Source: Dryas octopetala
Taxonomy: Eukaryota; Streptophyta; Magnoliopsida; Rosales; Rosaceae
Direction: 5' to 3'
Length of the DNA stretch: 64,000 nucleotides
Assembly (NCBI GenBank): GCA_963921425.1
Contig: OY992832.1
Location: forward strand, 16,342,835-16,406,834
Shown: in pieces, positions 1 through 13,407 of the stretch
Layout: each line of letters starts with the position of its first letter
Position numbering within the stretch: the first letter of the stretch is position 1
Program-made: the position numbers and the translations under genes
Notes under the pieces: generated by a model
What the model saw: the letters and a program-made list of their open reading frames with translations, nothing else
Told to the model about the DNA's origin: nothing
Databases searched by the model: none

Positions 1-3000
1 TCCATGAATGTGCAGGGGAGTAGACTCTCAGATAGAACTGCTGCCCCAAGTACTGCCTGGCCCAATTCTCAGACCTCACATTCCACATCCCCACATTGTC
101 CAATGCCACGTAGATTGCAGTCCATGATCTGGGATACACCTGCACCCAACCCCAATCAAACATGTCAAAACAACCCAACAATGTTTCCCACATTTCTCGT
201 CAGCCAGTTCAGCATGTTATGTTGTCAAACCCTGAATTATAACTATTGAATAAGTGAAATCGCATCTGAATGTGTAGTCATGATTCAAAATCCGACAACA
301 TAAGATGCCAGATATATGAGATCATTCCTCGTATATACCTGAGTAGTGCTACGTGCAACTGTGTCTCTCAAATTGTAACGCGCTCTACTTGCAGTTGTCC
401 ATTGTCCTCCATCCATCCTGCAGATTATCCCACCAATTGTGTTCAAAATGAATCAAATCATACCAAGAAACAATATATGCATGGTCTTGAGAACAAGGGA
501 AAGAAGAATGGAACTATATGCATGATGATATCTTACCCCACTACAAAGAATGAATAGCCATCAATGTGCCAAGATTGCACAGTGTCCTCCCAATTCTGAA
601 ACACAATCTCAACAAATTCTCTGAAGTTGGCATGCATAACTGAGGTCTGCAGGTAGCCACCACTGCCTCCATTCGGGTAGGAAGGAATGCTTCCAACACT
701 GAAAACTCCCTGAATGTTGAAGTAGTCAGCAAGTTTTAGAGGAGTGTCTGGTTGAATATATGAGACACTGTTGACAGCATATCTCTGCTTGCCATTGATG
801 TAAGGGGCAGAGTTTGCAAGCATGATTGTGCGGGCTGGCTTGATCATTCCATAGTGGTAGGAACCTTGGGGATTAGGCCTAGGTCCACTTGCTGTCAAAT
901 TCCATCTGGTTCAAATTGAGAGCACACAAATTCATCACAAGGGAACTTATCACTTGTGTGTAACTATACACATCTGTGTATATATGTGTATATAGGCATC
1001 AAACTGAAGTTCAAAACACAATCAGATCAAAAACATTGTATGCATAAGACATTTATACGAGAATGATCGAAGCAAAGAATCTTTGAGTACCTAATAGATC
1101 TTGCCTGGTTGAGGGACCAAGCAACCTGTGAGGTAGGACCCCAAGGGAGAGGACCTGAAACTCCCTTTCGCGAATAGCTATAGTGAAGAACGGCTGTTGT
1201 GGTGAGTACCCGGGTGGTGAAGCGTGAAGAGACGACAATGTAGTAGTCCTGGACAGGCTGATCAGCTGTGACCAAGACGGAATAGGACTGCCCAAGATGG
1301 ACGTCAAGGGAGTCATAGGTGTTCTGCAGTGTATGAGATCCTTCTACCTCCACCAGTTTCATCTTGTGCCCCTGAATTCTGAAGTTAAGGGATGTTGTAA
1401 GCCCCACATTTGATATCCTGAACCTGTATGTCTTGCCTGTACACAAATTATTGAAACAATTAGGTGCAACTGCCAACCCACATAGATAGAATTATGCATT
1501 CATTTATAAGCTAGGTAGTACATACAATCTAACAGTCAGAAAAATGGTACTTGATACATTCAAATATGAAGTTCATTTCTGGACACCTTGATCAACAGTG
1601 AATGTGTATCCATTCCAGCCACGACCATTGATGAGAATCCCGTCAGGCAAGGGAAGATTGCGACCACTCTCCAAGGTTCGTCTCAGTACCTAAATTTCCA
1701 AAACAAGACCATTATAAATATAGAAATTTAGATTTTCATCCTCAGACAAATAGAGGGCATGCTTAGTTGCTTACATAATGATTAGTCTTGAACCAGTCAC
1801 CAGCGAGTACAGTGAAGTCTCCAGCAGGATTAGGGAAAGGAACGGGAATCTTAGGACGACTCCAGATTCTGATGCCACCAAAGCCTCCTGCAGCTTTGTG
1901 GAATAGAAAGGATGGGAAGTAGAAGAAGCTGCCAATCTGATCCTTCACTTGGAGATTGTAAGTGAAGTTCCTCCCTGGTGGGATTGGACAGTTTGTGCCT
2001 TGAACTCCATCCTGCCATGAGTTCCTTCTCTGCTGTATACCATCCCTACAGAAGAAACATATACATAGGACATCACATTCAATCAGATTGCACCTTAATT
2101 GTGGCACAGGTCCAGTACTCGCATTCTCATTAGTTAGGATTGACCATGCAATTGATATTATATGTTAAATTGCAGCAAACATAAGATAGAATTTCACATT
2201 TGTAATCCGTTTTAAAAGTTATTAGCATCCAAAAGTTTATATTAATTATCAAAGGGTTTTCAAGAAACTAGTACATCCAACTAACAGTAACTTCCCAACT
2301 TCAATTTTCTTCTAACACATTCAATGTGGTGCCCCTATCCTCTCTACAAAGTTAGGCCTGAATGTTGTTTTATTGGTCATAAATTAAAGTCTGGACTACC
2401 TGTGAAATTACATCTAGTACTTTGGCTCATTTGGTGTAGGGCGTAGCTGGTGGCTTGTGGGGCTAAACAGTAAATGCACTCTGAATGCAAATGTTTCCAC
2501 AATAAACAGCCCATCTGGGTGCGGATAGCGATTCACGCACATGAAAAATAGGGCCGATTTTGAGATTATGGGTTAATCCTATAAGTACTCACAGAAATCA
2601 TCAAAATCTATAATATATAAGAGCTTTATAAAATTACCCTAGCCATTTGAATCTCTGGATTTGATTTAAGGAAGTACTTGAGTTTGATAAGGTAATAAGC
2701 AAGACAAAAATATAACACTGATGGGTTGAGGGTTCACCATTTTTGTCCGTGCAAACTTAAAAGTGTATTTCTTTATTTATCAAATATAATGCAGATGTGG
2801 TCATGAAAGAGATAGGGTCATGAAAGAGATCTAGCATGTGGGGGTCGGATTGCACCATGCGAGGCAAGTTGCAAAAACAGAATATTTTAATAACATGGTT
2901 TGTGGGGTAGGTGTGGCCAACATGCAACGGGTTATTAGGAGGTGATTTAGTTTGATAACTGAGACTTTTTACAATTAAACAACAATTTAAGCAAGGTCAG

Positions 3001-4024
3001 ATCCTCATTGAATGTCTCTTAAATGACTTAGCAAAACCATCCGACAAAAAGCCACTAAAAAGGTAAAAGATGCTATTATTTCTATAAAACCCTCCATTTG
3101 TTACTCACAGAGTCACGGTATGAGGTGTCGAGGATGTGCATGATGTGCTCAAAGGCCAATTTACCCAAACAACCCTCACTTAACCTGCTTAATGGATGCT
3201 TAAGTTATACTGACTAGTATGCATGAAAGGAGATATTAGTCATTAGGAAATAATTAATGGAAAGAATATTTTATAAGAAAGCATTTTGAAGCCATAGATC
3301 TGGTAGAGCAGAAAATGGAAGGAAACAGAACAAAATTAGCATTTTGGGATTATTTGCTATTCAGAATTACCCAATTTCCAATTTGCCATAACAGAAAAAA
3401 AAGTGCAAAGAACAAGAATTAGGACGAAAACGGAAACAACCCAGATTCAGAATCTTACTTTCTTTCAATTCCTTTGACCAGCATTTTCGTAGCAAACAAA
3501 CAGAACTTATAATAAGAAGATAAAAAAAACAGGGAAAACAGAGTATTTTACCAAGAAATGAGGAATGGTTCTCTTAGGTAATTGAACACACTGATGACCA
3601 AGTTATCGTTTGTCACAGCATCGATCTGAGGCCCTGGAAATTGCCCATTGATCAAGATCCCCTGCCATGGTTACTCCACTAAGTCAGAAACTCCAGTCCC
3701 TTTTATTTTTATGCAAATGGAAAAAAGAACTTTCCTTTGCTTCCAAAACCAACAAAAATTCTTGAAAGATAATAGCTTTTTGTTTCAATAAGTAAGAGAA
3801 TGATTTTCTAAACAGCAATGAAATAAATGAAAAGTAAAATAGAGTGATAAAGGCAGGGGAGGAAAGTAAAAAGGTAAATGTACCTGTTGCTTAACACCAA
3901 GAGGATAAATGTCACCATAAGTGATTTTCCAAGTGAACAACCTATATGGGTCTTCACCATTAACACCATGAACAAGAAACAGAACCAAAACAATGAAACA
4001 ACAAGCAATCCTGCAATCTCTCAT
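1..4024 (-). CDS. SKU5-similar (SKS) monocopper oxidase-like protein, 3' end cut by window edge
   Basis: Eight exons in frame on the minus strand: 3884-4024, 3552-3661, 1775-2045, 1587-1689, 1091-1436, 537-905, 339-417 and 1-139; about 519 residues visible and perhaps 20 missing off the left edge. The start gives MRDCRIACCFIVLVLFLVHG, a clear signal peptide, followed by EDPYRLFTWKITYGDIYPLG, typical of SKS proteins. It has the multicopper-oxidase fold, but copper-ligand histidines are replaced at sites I can see: WDGIQQ where active oxidases have HWHG, HIDGYSFFVVG where laccases have HLHG, and VRSENWARQYLGQ in place of the HCH motif. That pattern is normal for SKU5/SKS proteins, which are secreted or GPI-anchored wall proteins linked to directional growth and pollen-tube growth. 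GPI status cannot be judged because the C-terminus is outside the window. Intron 2 is long (1.5 kb). Confidence 0.93.
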
Positions 4025-4108
4025 TTTTCTTGTACTTTGTTCTATCAAAATCAAACTAAGCTAAAACTTGTCAAAGAATGCCTCTATGTAATGAATATAA
4101 GGTAGAGA

Positions 4109-4118
4109 TCTATATAAA
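4109..4118 (-). promoter_or_regulatory. Probable TATA box of the SKS gene
   Basis: TTTATATAGA on the minus strand, about 90 bases upstream of the SKS ATG, a usual spacing for a plant TATA box with a short leader. Confidence 0.45.
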
Positions 4119-5115
4119 GAAAGAGAGAGACTTTGGCATTGTAAGGAAACCAAAAGGATCCCTCTTTCTCTCACCAAATCTAACTATGAATCTTTCTCAA
4201 ACTATTTCTTAGTATGTATGCTTGCAGAGCTCAGCTCATTATGTATGCAAGTAAGAGAACAGTAGAAGATGGCTTGTGAGCTGTCAGTGGCTTCAGTCCA
4301 GTGCGTGAAATCTAGTGAAATCTAGTGCAGGTGTATGGTTCCAACTTCCAATCATGGACCGTCAGATTTAAGTGGGTCCAAAATCAAGGTGTGAGTGTGA
4401 GACTCTGAGCCCTAGCTACCCTTGTTCATGGTTTCCTGATTGGCCATTAACTTGGGTGCAAGGGAGGAGGCTGAAGTTACTGAATTACCCCTTTCACGTG
4501 CATTTGGATCCTCTATATTATTATTAGTTCTGTACCTAATGCCTAGAGACAAAAACAAAGCTATTTATGGTTTAGCAGAAAAAGATTATATAATTTCACC
4601 TCAGATCGTTTTACAGTTTTACTCCACTTTTCTAAGTGAGTGTCAAATTTGCAGACAAGAGCAAAATTAAAATTCTCTAGTTGTGATGCTTCAGTAGCAT
4701 CAGACAAATCACATGCATTTTAAAAGACCAATCACGAAGGGATTTGGAATATAATAATTTCGTCAAAGTGTCGCCACGTCCACAGCATCACTATGTTGGG
4801 ATAGCATATAATATAAGTTGCGGAGCATAAGCACTTGTGTGAAGCTTTGAAGATTGCATTCTTATGTTATTTGAACTATGTTAATGTGGTGATATAATCT
4901 AGAAATGACTTTTCTTGTTATTATTTTAAGGGCATGAGAAAAAATTATGGACTTTGATTCTTATTATACTCTAATTCCCCTAGTAACCAACGACTAGCTG
5001 TTCTTTAACCAAATGAGCTTCAATAGCCTTCAATATAGCACTGATCATTTTCTGTATTATTACACTATAAAGAGTGAGACCAGGAAAAAAGTGAAGAAAT
5101 CAATCAGCTTCTGCC
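4119..5115. other. Shared head-to-head intergenic region between SKS and RG lyase genes
   Basis: About 1 kb separates the two divergent start codons. A TATAAAG at 5066-5072 lies 50 bases before the lyase ATG and may be its TATA box. I see no further gene or repeat here. Confidence 0.5.
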
Positions 5116-8100
5116 ATGGCAAAGAAGAAAATGAGATTGAGAAGCCAAGGCTCCTATGTAAGTCCATGTTCCCATGCATATTTCTCTCTAACACTTTCTG
5201 CCTTTCTCTCCTATATTAATATGAACGTTTGCATAGGTTATGCTGGACAATGGATTGGTAAAGCTTACAATTATGAAGCCTCAAGGGTATTTAACTGGCA
5301 TTGCGTATGGAGGAATGGACAACCTTTTAGATGTCAAGTCAAATGAATCTAGCAGAGGGTAACCTTCAAAATAAGTAGACTGTATATTATCTCATCGTTG
5401 TGTTATGTTGCAATATAAAACTATATTACACAGTTCATATGGAAATTTAAAACTTATGTAAGGAGATATTTGATTACTTTTGTGGGATGATTCTGACCAT
5501 TTAGAATTAACAGAAGCATAGGTTCTGACAACACCCTCTTCATAAATAGGCAAGACTTTGTACATAATCATAACAAAATAGGCTTTTTCACTTGACACTC
5601 TCATCTGGATCCATGTGCAGATATTGGGACATCAACTGGAGCTTGCCAGGAGGCCAAGACAAATACGAATTGTATGCTTTTGGTTCTACTTTCTTGAAGT
5701 TCTTATTTTTAATTACTTGCCTTTTACTCTATGAAAAAAGTCAAACAGTATTTAGTACACATTACACTGAATCAGACTTGATTCATTGTGTATTACAGAC
5801 TGAAAGGAGCTGAATATAGCGTTGTCAATAAGAGCAATGACGGCTTAGAAGTTTCTTTCAAGAATACTTATGATCCATCATCAGCTCAAGGCACCACATT
5901 GCCACTCAGTGTAGATATAAGGTTGTTCTTGAACATAAATCTTCTGGTCTTCCCTTCTATGATGTTCTTAAAGTATTGTTAATGTTAACTGTTAAGGTTT
6001 TCATAATCAAATGATCGATTACTCTACAGGTTCATATTAAGGACTGGTGTTTCAGGCTTCTACTGCTATGCAATATATGAGCGGCCTTCTGGATGCCGTG
6101 CCATTGATCTTGCTCAGACAAGAATGGTGTTTAAGCTGCGAAGAGAGAAGTAAAATCTAGCTATTTCTTGTTTGAGTTCCAAGTTAATTTGTTCTTGTTT
6201 ATGTTTACATTGATTGTTGTACCTTGTGAACATGTACTAGGTTCCACTACATGGCAATAACAGATGAGAAACAAAGGGTAATGCCAATGCCTGAGGATCT
6301 GCTTCCAGATAGAGGCAAACAACTAATTGTACCTGAATCAGTTTTGCTAGTAAATCCCATTAATCCGGATCTCAAAGGCGAGGTGTGTAGCTGAAATCAT
6401 GTGGTGTTTGTGCACAAATCATTTATACACATTGAATTCTGACAATCAAAGGAAGTACATTAAACTCCAAACTGTGCTATTTGTATGAGACCGAATGCAG
6501 GTTGACGATAAGTATCAGTATTCAATGGACAACAAAGATGGTGGACTCCATGGATGGATAAGTTCTGGTCCCATTATAGGATTTTGGACCATCTTCCCTA
6601 GCCAGAAGTTCCGCAATGGAGGTCCTACCAAGCAAAACCTCACAGTCCACACTGGTCCAACTTGTCTTGCTGTAATCTATCACTCTAAATCTTATATATA
6701 CATATAGATATATTCATCTGTTAGTAATTTCCATCCAACAAAACGCAAGCAAAGCACTTAAAAGCTGCTAACTGAAGCACACAACATGATGAGATGACCA
6801 TAGCCATCTGTATCATTAATTCATTAGTCATACAATACAGATTACAGGATATATGTCTGAGATGCTTACTCTCATTTCAACATGTCACTTACTCAAAGAA
6901 ACAAGAAGTTTCTCTTTATAATCTAATAAAAGTCATTTCCAGTTGAGAATCAATTACAGTTTATGCCTATCTGGTGCAACAGATGTTTCATGGAACCCAC
7001 TATATTGGAGAAGATATATTAGCTCATTTTGAAGAGGGAGAGACATGGACAAAGGTGTTTGGCCCTTTCTTTGTATACCTTAACTCAACCCCAGATGTTA
7101 AATATGCACACAAGTTATGGATAGATGCGAAAAAAAAGGTACTGATTGATTTCCTACTTGCCGAACCATGCTTAACGTCAGTAAATCAGAGTTAGTAATA
7201 GAGCAAAAACTAGACTTCCTTATTTGTGGTATTGAAAATCTTAAATGCAGCCTTTGCTGACTGGTTAATTTTGTACTTGGCTCATCCTAGAGGCTGTTGG
7301 AACAGACAGTGTGGCCCTATGATTTTGTCTTATCACCCTACTATGTTTCTGCTAAAGAGCGTGGCTCAGTTTCAGGAAGATTGTCTGTCCAGGACAGGTC
7401 AGTGTTAATCAAACCCTTCCATGGCACCACTGATTCTATGTTAACTACTATTGTTTATATAATGTTGTGTACTCTATCTCCAGGTATGTTTCTGATTCTC
7501 TCATTCCTGCTAAAAATGCATATGTTGGTCTATCAGTTGCAACAACTGAAGGGTCCTGGCAAACAGAAAGCAAGGTAAATTACTAACCATTTGACACTGC
7601 TAAATATACATATGTTGATCTTCCACTTTGTTCTTAGCATAACCAACCTCCAGACTTCTTATCAGATTATAAGCTTGAAATCAAGTAGACTTCTTAATTT
7701 GACATTTGAGATTTCACTTCTATGCAGAACTATCAGTTTTGGGTACAAACGGATTACAATGGAAACTTTACCATCAAGAATGCTATCTCTGGAGTCTATA
7801 GACTTCATGGCTGGATCCCTGGTTTCCTGGGTGATTACCTTGACAAAGAACAAATCACTATCTCAGCAGGTACTTTCTACAATAGATATTTCAATGGATG
7901 AGGAACCTTTGTTTCTTTCTTATAGAATTGCAGTTCAATGTCAAAGTTATATGGTACGGTTAACTAAACAGATCGGATTATGGTTGACTAGCACTCAGCA
8001 CGAACTTCAAATGGCACGACACAAACACAACACAACAAGACTCCACTGCCATCATGTAATGTTATATTGTATTGGTTTTTCAAAATTCCTCAGGATCAGA

Positions 8101-9309
8101 AACACAACTTGGAAACCTTATATATGTTCCCCTAAGAGATGGTCCAACATTATGGGAGATTGGCTTCCCTGATCGGACGGCCATAGGTTACTATGTTCCT
8201 GATGTGAACCCAATGTACGTCAACAAACTGTTTCTTAACAGCCCTGAAAAGTAAGCGAATTTATCCCTTCCCTAAAATGGAACTAAATTGATGGGTCTTC
8301 TACTCTTATGTCATGCTTGATGTTCACATTACAGGTACAGACAATATGGCTTGTGGCACAGATACACTGATGTACACCCTGAACTTGACCAAACTTTCAC
8401 TGTAGGCGTCAGTAATCCGAAAAATGACTGGTTCTTTGCTCATGTGGACAGGTCTTTCCTTCTCTCCTTTACATTCTAAGAGAATCCGATGTATTAAGAA
8501 TTCTAGCATTGTACAAGAATGAGATCAGACATTTCTCTTTTCAGAGTCTCTCAAAGCATTTTGTCTTAGGAAATCCTTGTTCTTTCAAACATTAGAGTTT
8601 GATAGAAGTAAACAAAATTGAGATATGAATAAGTATTATATTGGTATGAAATTTTGAATGTGCATTGATATAAATAATTTACTTTTTACTTACAGGAGGG
8701 GGGCAGGTAACAAATATCTTCCAACAACATGGACAATCAAGTTCAATCTCAATTCTGTAACTAGTGGCACGTACAAGCTGAGGCTGGCCATTGCTTCAGC
8801 AACCCGCTCGGACCTTAAGGTATAGATAGCAAAAATTTTAGCAAAAAAAAAAAGAACCATAAAAATCAAAATATTTCAGAAGCCAAAAGAAAGAAGAAAG
8901 ACTTCTCACCTGACTTAACAAACAGAAGTACTGCTAGTGTTGAAACTTTTTCTTTAGCACTTTGCCTTTGTGTTTATCCATAAACTCTTCGTAAGTGGTA
9001 ACTAGAATTCCCAACAAATAGAAGAAATGCATAAACAAATTGCCCTTAAATTTACTCATTCCTTCCTTCAAGCTTTCCCTCAATTTTGTGCTGCAGGTGC
9101 ATGTTAATTATTTGGATATAGATCACCTTGTGTTTCAAGTGCTGAACTTGGGTATGGATAACACAGTTTGTCGACATGGAATTCATGGACTCTATCGCCT
9201 TTTTAGCGCTGATATTTCATCATCATTGCTGGTTAAGGGGGATAACTCCATATTTCTTACACAGGCCAGGGTGGGGATTCACTTTGTGGAGTTCTCTATG
9301 ATTATATAA
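5116..9309 (+). CDS. Rhamnogalacturonate lyase family protein (polysaccharide lyase 4), apparent C-terminal frameshift
   Basis: Fifteen exons join in frame: 5116-5157, 5237-5358, 5621-5671, 5799-5921, 6030-6149, 6241-6382, 6501-6671, 6983-7138, 7291-7397, 7484-7574, 7728-7869, 8094-8250, 8335-8451, 8696-8819, 9097-9309; 625 residues. The family cleaves the rhamnogalacturonan I backbone of pectin by beta-elimination. Recognisable blocks in order are VMLDNGLVKLTI near the N-terminus, GYWDINWS, ERPSGCRAIDLAQTRMVFKL, HYIGEDILAHFEEGETWTKV in the catalytic domain, a middle fibronectin-III-like domain (GSVSGRLSVQDR, NAISGVYRLHGWIPGFLGDY) and a C-terminal carbohydrate-binding-like domain (LPTTWTIKFNLNSVTSGTYK). 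The start is chosen for its ATG in GCCATGG context directly before the conserved block; no signal peptide is seen. The last exon loses the family C-terminus: after FLTQAR the frame shifts and stops at 9307. The family-like end continues in another frame to 9428. Confidence 0.9.
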
Positions 9310-9428
9310 GATTGGAAGCTCCAGCAACTGCGGAGGAGAAAAACATGGGTGAGACAGTCCTACCACGTTATCAGGTTGACGTGATAGGACTAACTACTCA
9401 TAAGAAGCCATATATTAAAAGTTTGTAG

Positions 9429-10091
9429 TTTTCAATACACAACATGCCTTGGAAATATACACAAAATAAGGAAATCAGCACATGACACTCATATACATTG
9501 GGGTTGTCTGATCAACGATGGCTTAATGAAAACACCCCTCTATTAAAGTTACAAACGATTGTTTCTCGAAGATGTTCTTCACGATACAGGTTGATTTGCT
9601 GTAGCTTCATCCCATGTTAAACAAAAACCTTGTAATAAGAGAAGAATATAATCCTCTGCTTTCATTTCTTTTTATGTTACTGAAAAAAATTGTGGCATGG
9701 CTGCGACATTATTCAAGTTTCATATATATTTTCCATCATCACCAACTTTCTAGTAGAAAAAAACGTATATTTTTTGTCATTTTCATGAGTTTCAGTTAAG
9801 TTATGTGGCAAGCATCTCAAGTTAAGAGGGGGAAAAAATCCTTGAAAATATGTAAGAAAGTCAAGAATCCAAAGATACCAAACAAAATACTAGCCAACAG
9901 CCATTCAGGTTAGCAGTTGCATCTTTAAGTGTACTAATCCATCCACAAAATGTAAAAGTAACTGCCTTCCGACTTCTATGCATATGTGCTCTACATTCAA
10001 AAACCAGGAAAAGCATGTATGACAGGACCGCCAGTTTGTCACAAAAGAAACAATGATGATAAACTCTACCATTTACTTCACCAAACTGACA
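9429..10091. other. Tail-to-tail spacer, no gene seen
   Basis: Sequence between the 3' ends of the lyase (plus) and TDP2 (minus) genes. It should hold both 3' UTRs; I see no conserved coding frame or repeat. Confidence 0.5.
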
Positions 10092-12310
10092 TCACTTGCT
10101 ACAGATTGTCAAAAGCAAGCCATAATGATCACTAGGCAACACAGGGAGCTCCAGCTTCTTGATCTCCTGTCTCACTTTCTTTTCCTTGATATATGATAGA
10201 CCTGGTATTGCATCCATCCCAATCATTTCAATTTTGCTAACCTTGAAATCACGCAGGCTACAAAAGAATCGATCCAGTCGCTTCTGCAGAGTACGATTAC
10301 CAGACAACATCTTGTTAGACTTGGTATCATACGTCCATCCATTTTCCCCTGGTCTTAACTCTGCCCAAACATCAATCCATCCATCAGGTAAAGGAACTTG
10401 ACCATCCAACTTGTCATCCCAGTTCATGTCACCACCAAAAATCACATTTGGGTTCTTCTTTAAAAAGTTGAGGGCCTCCTTTGCCTGCTCCACACGTTCC
10501 TTGCTGTACATCTGATTCCATGTTGGAGGGGCAGGGCAAGGACTCTCGAGATGGCTTGTCGCAACAGCCAAATGTTTGTCCTTCTGGACTTCAACTTCAG
10601 CAACACAAAGTTCTCTCCCCATCCCAGAGTTTTGAAAGGGTTTACAGCTGAAGGATTTCACTTGCAATTTGCTTAACTACATATCAACGCAACTGTCAGA
10701 TTATATCAAGTTTACTAAAAAATGCATTCAACTCATTAAATAAGCAAAACACTTGGATCAAACAGCAAGACAACAATAAGACAAGCAAGATGCTCGTAGA
10801 AAAGCACATACAATTTGTTGGCACGTGAAAATAAAGCCCAGTACAAGATATCAAACTTTCACCTGCATACAAAAGTATGGTTGTGAATTTGCCATCTGAA
10901 CTGAAACCGAGCATTGATACGTTTTCCACCAGCGAGATTGTCGAAAGATGTCATATATATTCGGGGTAACCTCCTGCACAGCAAAAGCAGCCATCAGATA
11001 AAGGTTATAAAAAAGGCTACATCTAATGATCTTTCCATTGAAGAGGATAAGGAAACCTGAAAGCAAATGAGATCTGGGCAATGCTGTTGGATAAGATCAC
11101 CAAGAGCTTTCATTCTCTTGTGCATTTCTAGGTCTTCTCGGAACCAAACATTGTAACTTAAAATTTTTAATGTATTCAAACCCATGCCTGAAGACCCAGA
11201 ACTGGTGCCCTCTGCATATATTTAACTAAGTCATAGTAAGAAACCCCATGTGGTTCACAGAGTACATACCAGGAATAATTTAAGAAATGAAAAAACAGAA
11301 AACTCAACTACAGCATCTTCCAAGTCCAAGATAGGCATATGAAGTAGAAAGCTAATAAAGCAGTTGCTAGTAACTCCTGCCAAATAATGACTTCTGAATG
11401 CACCTAAAATTATCTCTAAAGGCCTCATTGGAGCACATAAACTCAGGCTTGTAGTTATCAATCACAACATGCAACTTTACTTTAAATTTATTCCTCTTCA
11501 TCGATGCAATGGCAATGCTGACCAAAATGAAATGTTCACAGTAGCATAACAACACTCGTTTTCTCAGTAGTAATAGCAACACTCGTTCCAGCTATTCACA
11601 GAATAAATCTACACCAATAAAAATTGCACAACAAGCCATGTATATTCAATAACAAAGCAAGATTGCGAAAAGAATAGTAACCAATTGAAAAAAGTCTACT
11701 TCTTTACCATTTAAAGCAAGAAACAAATCAGACCCAATAAAAAACACAAACCCAGGTTAAAGAATCGAAACGAACCCGATACAGTCATCTCCTTTTCGGA
11801 CGCCTTGACCCTTTTAAACGCGTTGGAATTGGCAGAATCCTGGTGAACCTCAACTGGATCTTGAACCCTCTTCATACTACAACGCTTCAATGGCAAGAAA
11901 ACAGAGCCCACCGCAGAATCAAGGTCTCCATCATCAACTCCCGTATCGGTTAGATCCTCGAAACTCGACAGGGACGAGATTGGAGCCCTAGTGTCGCAGA
12001 CTTCGCAATTGGAGCGCTTGTATGGGTTCAAGAAAGTGCAGACCTTGCATGACCATTTTGGGGTAGAAGAAGATGGTGGCGATGGAGGTGGTGATGGTGA
12101 TGATGGCGATAAGCAGATTTGGCACGTGGGTTTTTGAGATGGGGTTATTGGGGGGTTGAGAAAGGTGCATTTTTTGCAGGCCCAAGACATTGGTACGGTC
12201 GGCGTGTAACGGGTTTTTCTAGGGTTTACTGTGTGGTGGTGAAGACGACTTGGGAAAGTTAATGAAGGTGTTAAAGTTAACAGCTTTGTGGCCAAGCATT
12301 TGGAGAGCAT
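10092..12310 (-). CDS. TDP2: Tyrosyl-DNA phosphodiesterase 2 homologue with two RanBP2-type zinc fingers
   Basis: Four exons: 11776-12310, 11057-11211, 10863-10973 and 10092-10676. Starting at the ATG at 12310 gives 461 residues; the downstream ATG at 12190 gives 421, beginning MSWACKKC. TDP2 removes trapped topoisomerase II tyrosyl adducts from DNA 5' ends. Counted from the second ATG, two RanBP2-like zinc fingers (W-x-C-x2-C-TFLN ... C-x2-C) lie near residues 3-26 and 46-65. The exonuclease-endonuclease-phosphatase domain follows with its hallmark blocks: LSYNVWF, CFQEV spanning the exon 2/3 junction, GGDMNWDD, and PSDHYG near the end, the usual Mg-binding and catalytic motifs. The zinc-finger plus EEP order is the plant TDP2 arrangement. 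The 40-residue extension from the upstream ATG is rich in Ser, Thr, Leu and basic residues with no acidic residue, so it could be an organelle presequence. The exon 1 donor (GGGTTCGT) is weak but restores the frame exactly. Confidence 0.9.
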
Positions 12311-12546
12311 TGTTGGAGTTGCTCTCACAGTCTCACCATTGGGAAGCGTAAACGAAAACCCAGTTTTTCAAATTTTGCGCTTCTTTGCCTCTTGTGGTAT
12401 TCTCGTTGCTCTGTTTTGAAAACCCAGTCAAGTTCCTCTGTTTTATGTTCTACTAAACATTCCTTGTGCAAGAGCATTATTGACTTATTTTAATTTTGTA
12501 ACTTGGTATTCTAGAAATAAAAAGTTAAACTAATCTTATAACATCT

Positions 12547-12551
12547 GCGGG

Positions 12552-12594
<43 letters not shown>

Positions 12595-12619
12595 GCGTGT
12601 TCGATCCACGCTCACCGCA
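12547..12619 (+). tRNA. tRNA-Phe (GAA)
   Basis: A 73-base intronless gene with 5' GCGGGGATAGCTCAGTTGG (A box in the D arm), anticodon GAA in the CTGAAGA loop, T-arm TTCGATC (B box) and 3' CTCACCGCA without encoded CCA. It looks the same as the conserved plant cytosolic tRNA-Phe. A T-run follows at once. Confidence 0.97.
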
Positions 12620-12623
12620 AACC

Positions 12624-12629
12624 TTTTTT
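12624..12629 (+). terminator. RNA polymerase III terminator (T6) of tRNA-Phe
   Basis: Six T residues starting five bases after the tRNA 3' end, the standard Pol III stop signal. Confidence 0.85.
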
Positions 12630-13407
12630 CTTTAAATTTTTTGATCATTTTGCAAATATGAAATGAAAGACTGTGTGTATCAGTCGTGTAATCGTGTTAG
12701 CCTTCAATACACATTTTCAAGTGTTTAAGATTAATCACAACAAGGAATTTGATAGTTAAGTTGTCCATAGGAAGTGTTATTTGGCAGGTCTTCAATCCTG
12801 TTCCAATTATTTCCTCAATCCTACTTGTGTCAATGTGAGATTGTGAGATGAAGTGTTATGCACTGTGTTTTCACATCCAAAATCATAATATATACAATTA
12901 GATCAGTGTTCTAATTACTTGAACTTTTGGCATCTGCTGTAGACAAAAAGATATTACAGTGGCTCCACAACCCATTATGGTTTTGGAAAAAGAAGGATAG
13001 CTTTATTACCACTTAACAATCAATTCATTTCAACCTAGATGGTGAGAAGAATTAGGAATGTATAACAAGTCCAACTTTTTCTTCTCCTTTTTCCCTGCTT
13101 TTTCTTTTCTCCTTTGTTGGTTACATCAATGGCTTCTTGAGAGAATTTTTTCACTTCTTCAAGAGAAAGGAGAAACAGTTAAACAAAAGGACTGCTCAGA
13201 AACAAACTTCCTCATAGTCATATGTAGAAGGGCTCAAAACCACTCTTGACTCCTTGCTCCATTTTGGAGATAGCAATTTTCCTCATTCTAGACAAAGGAT
13301 AATCAGCAGTAGACTACTACCAAATAAAGCACCCCTATGCAATTTACTGATTATCAACAAATTCAAAACATAGTAATACATTTCTAAAGAATTATTTTAT
13401 TTCTACC
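12630..13407. other. Spacer between tRNA-Phe and GH17 gene, no gene seen
   Basis: AT-rich. The part nearest 13,407 should be the 3' UTR of the minus-strand GH17 gene. Confidence 0.5.

Noticed and set aside
7591..8172. 193-residue open frame in the lyase gene
   Set aside because: It reads through two exons and an intron of the rhamnogalacturonate lyase in the wrong frame; the spliced exons explain the coding signal.
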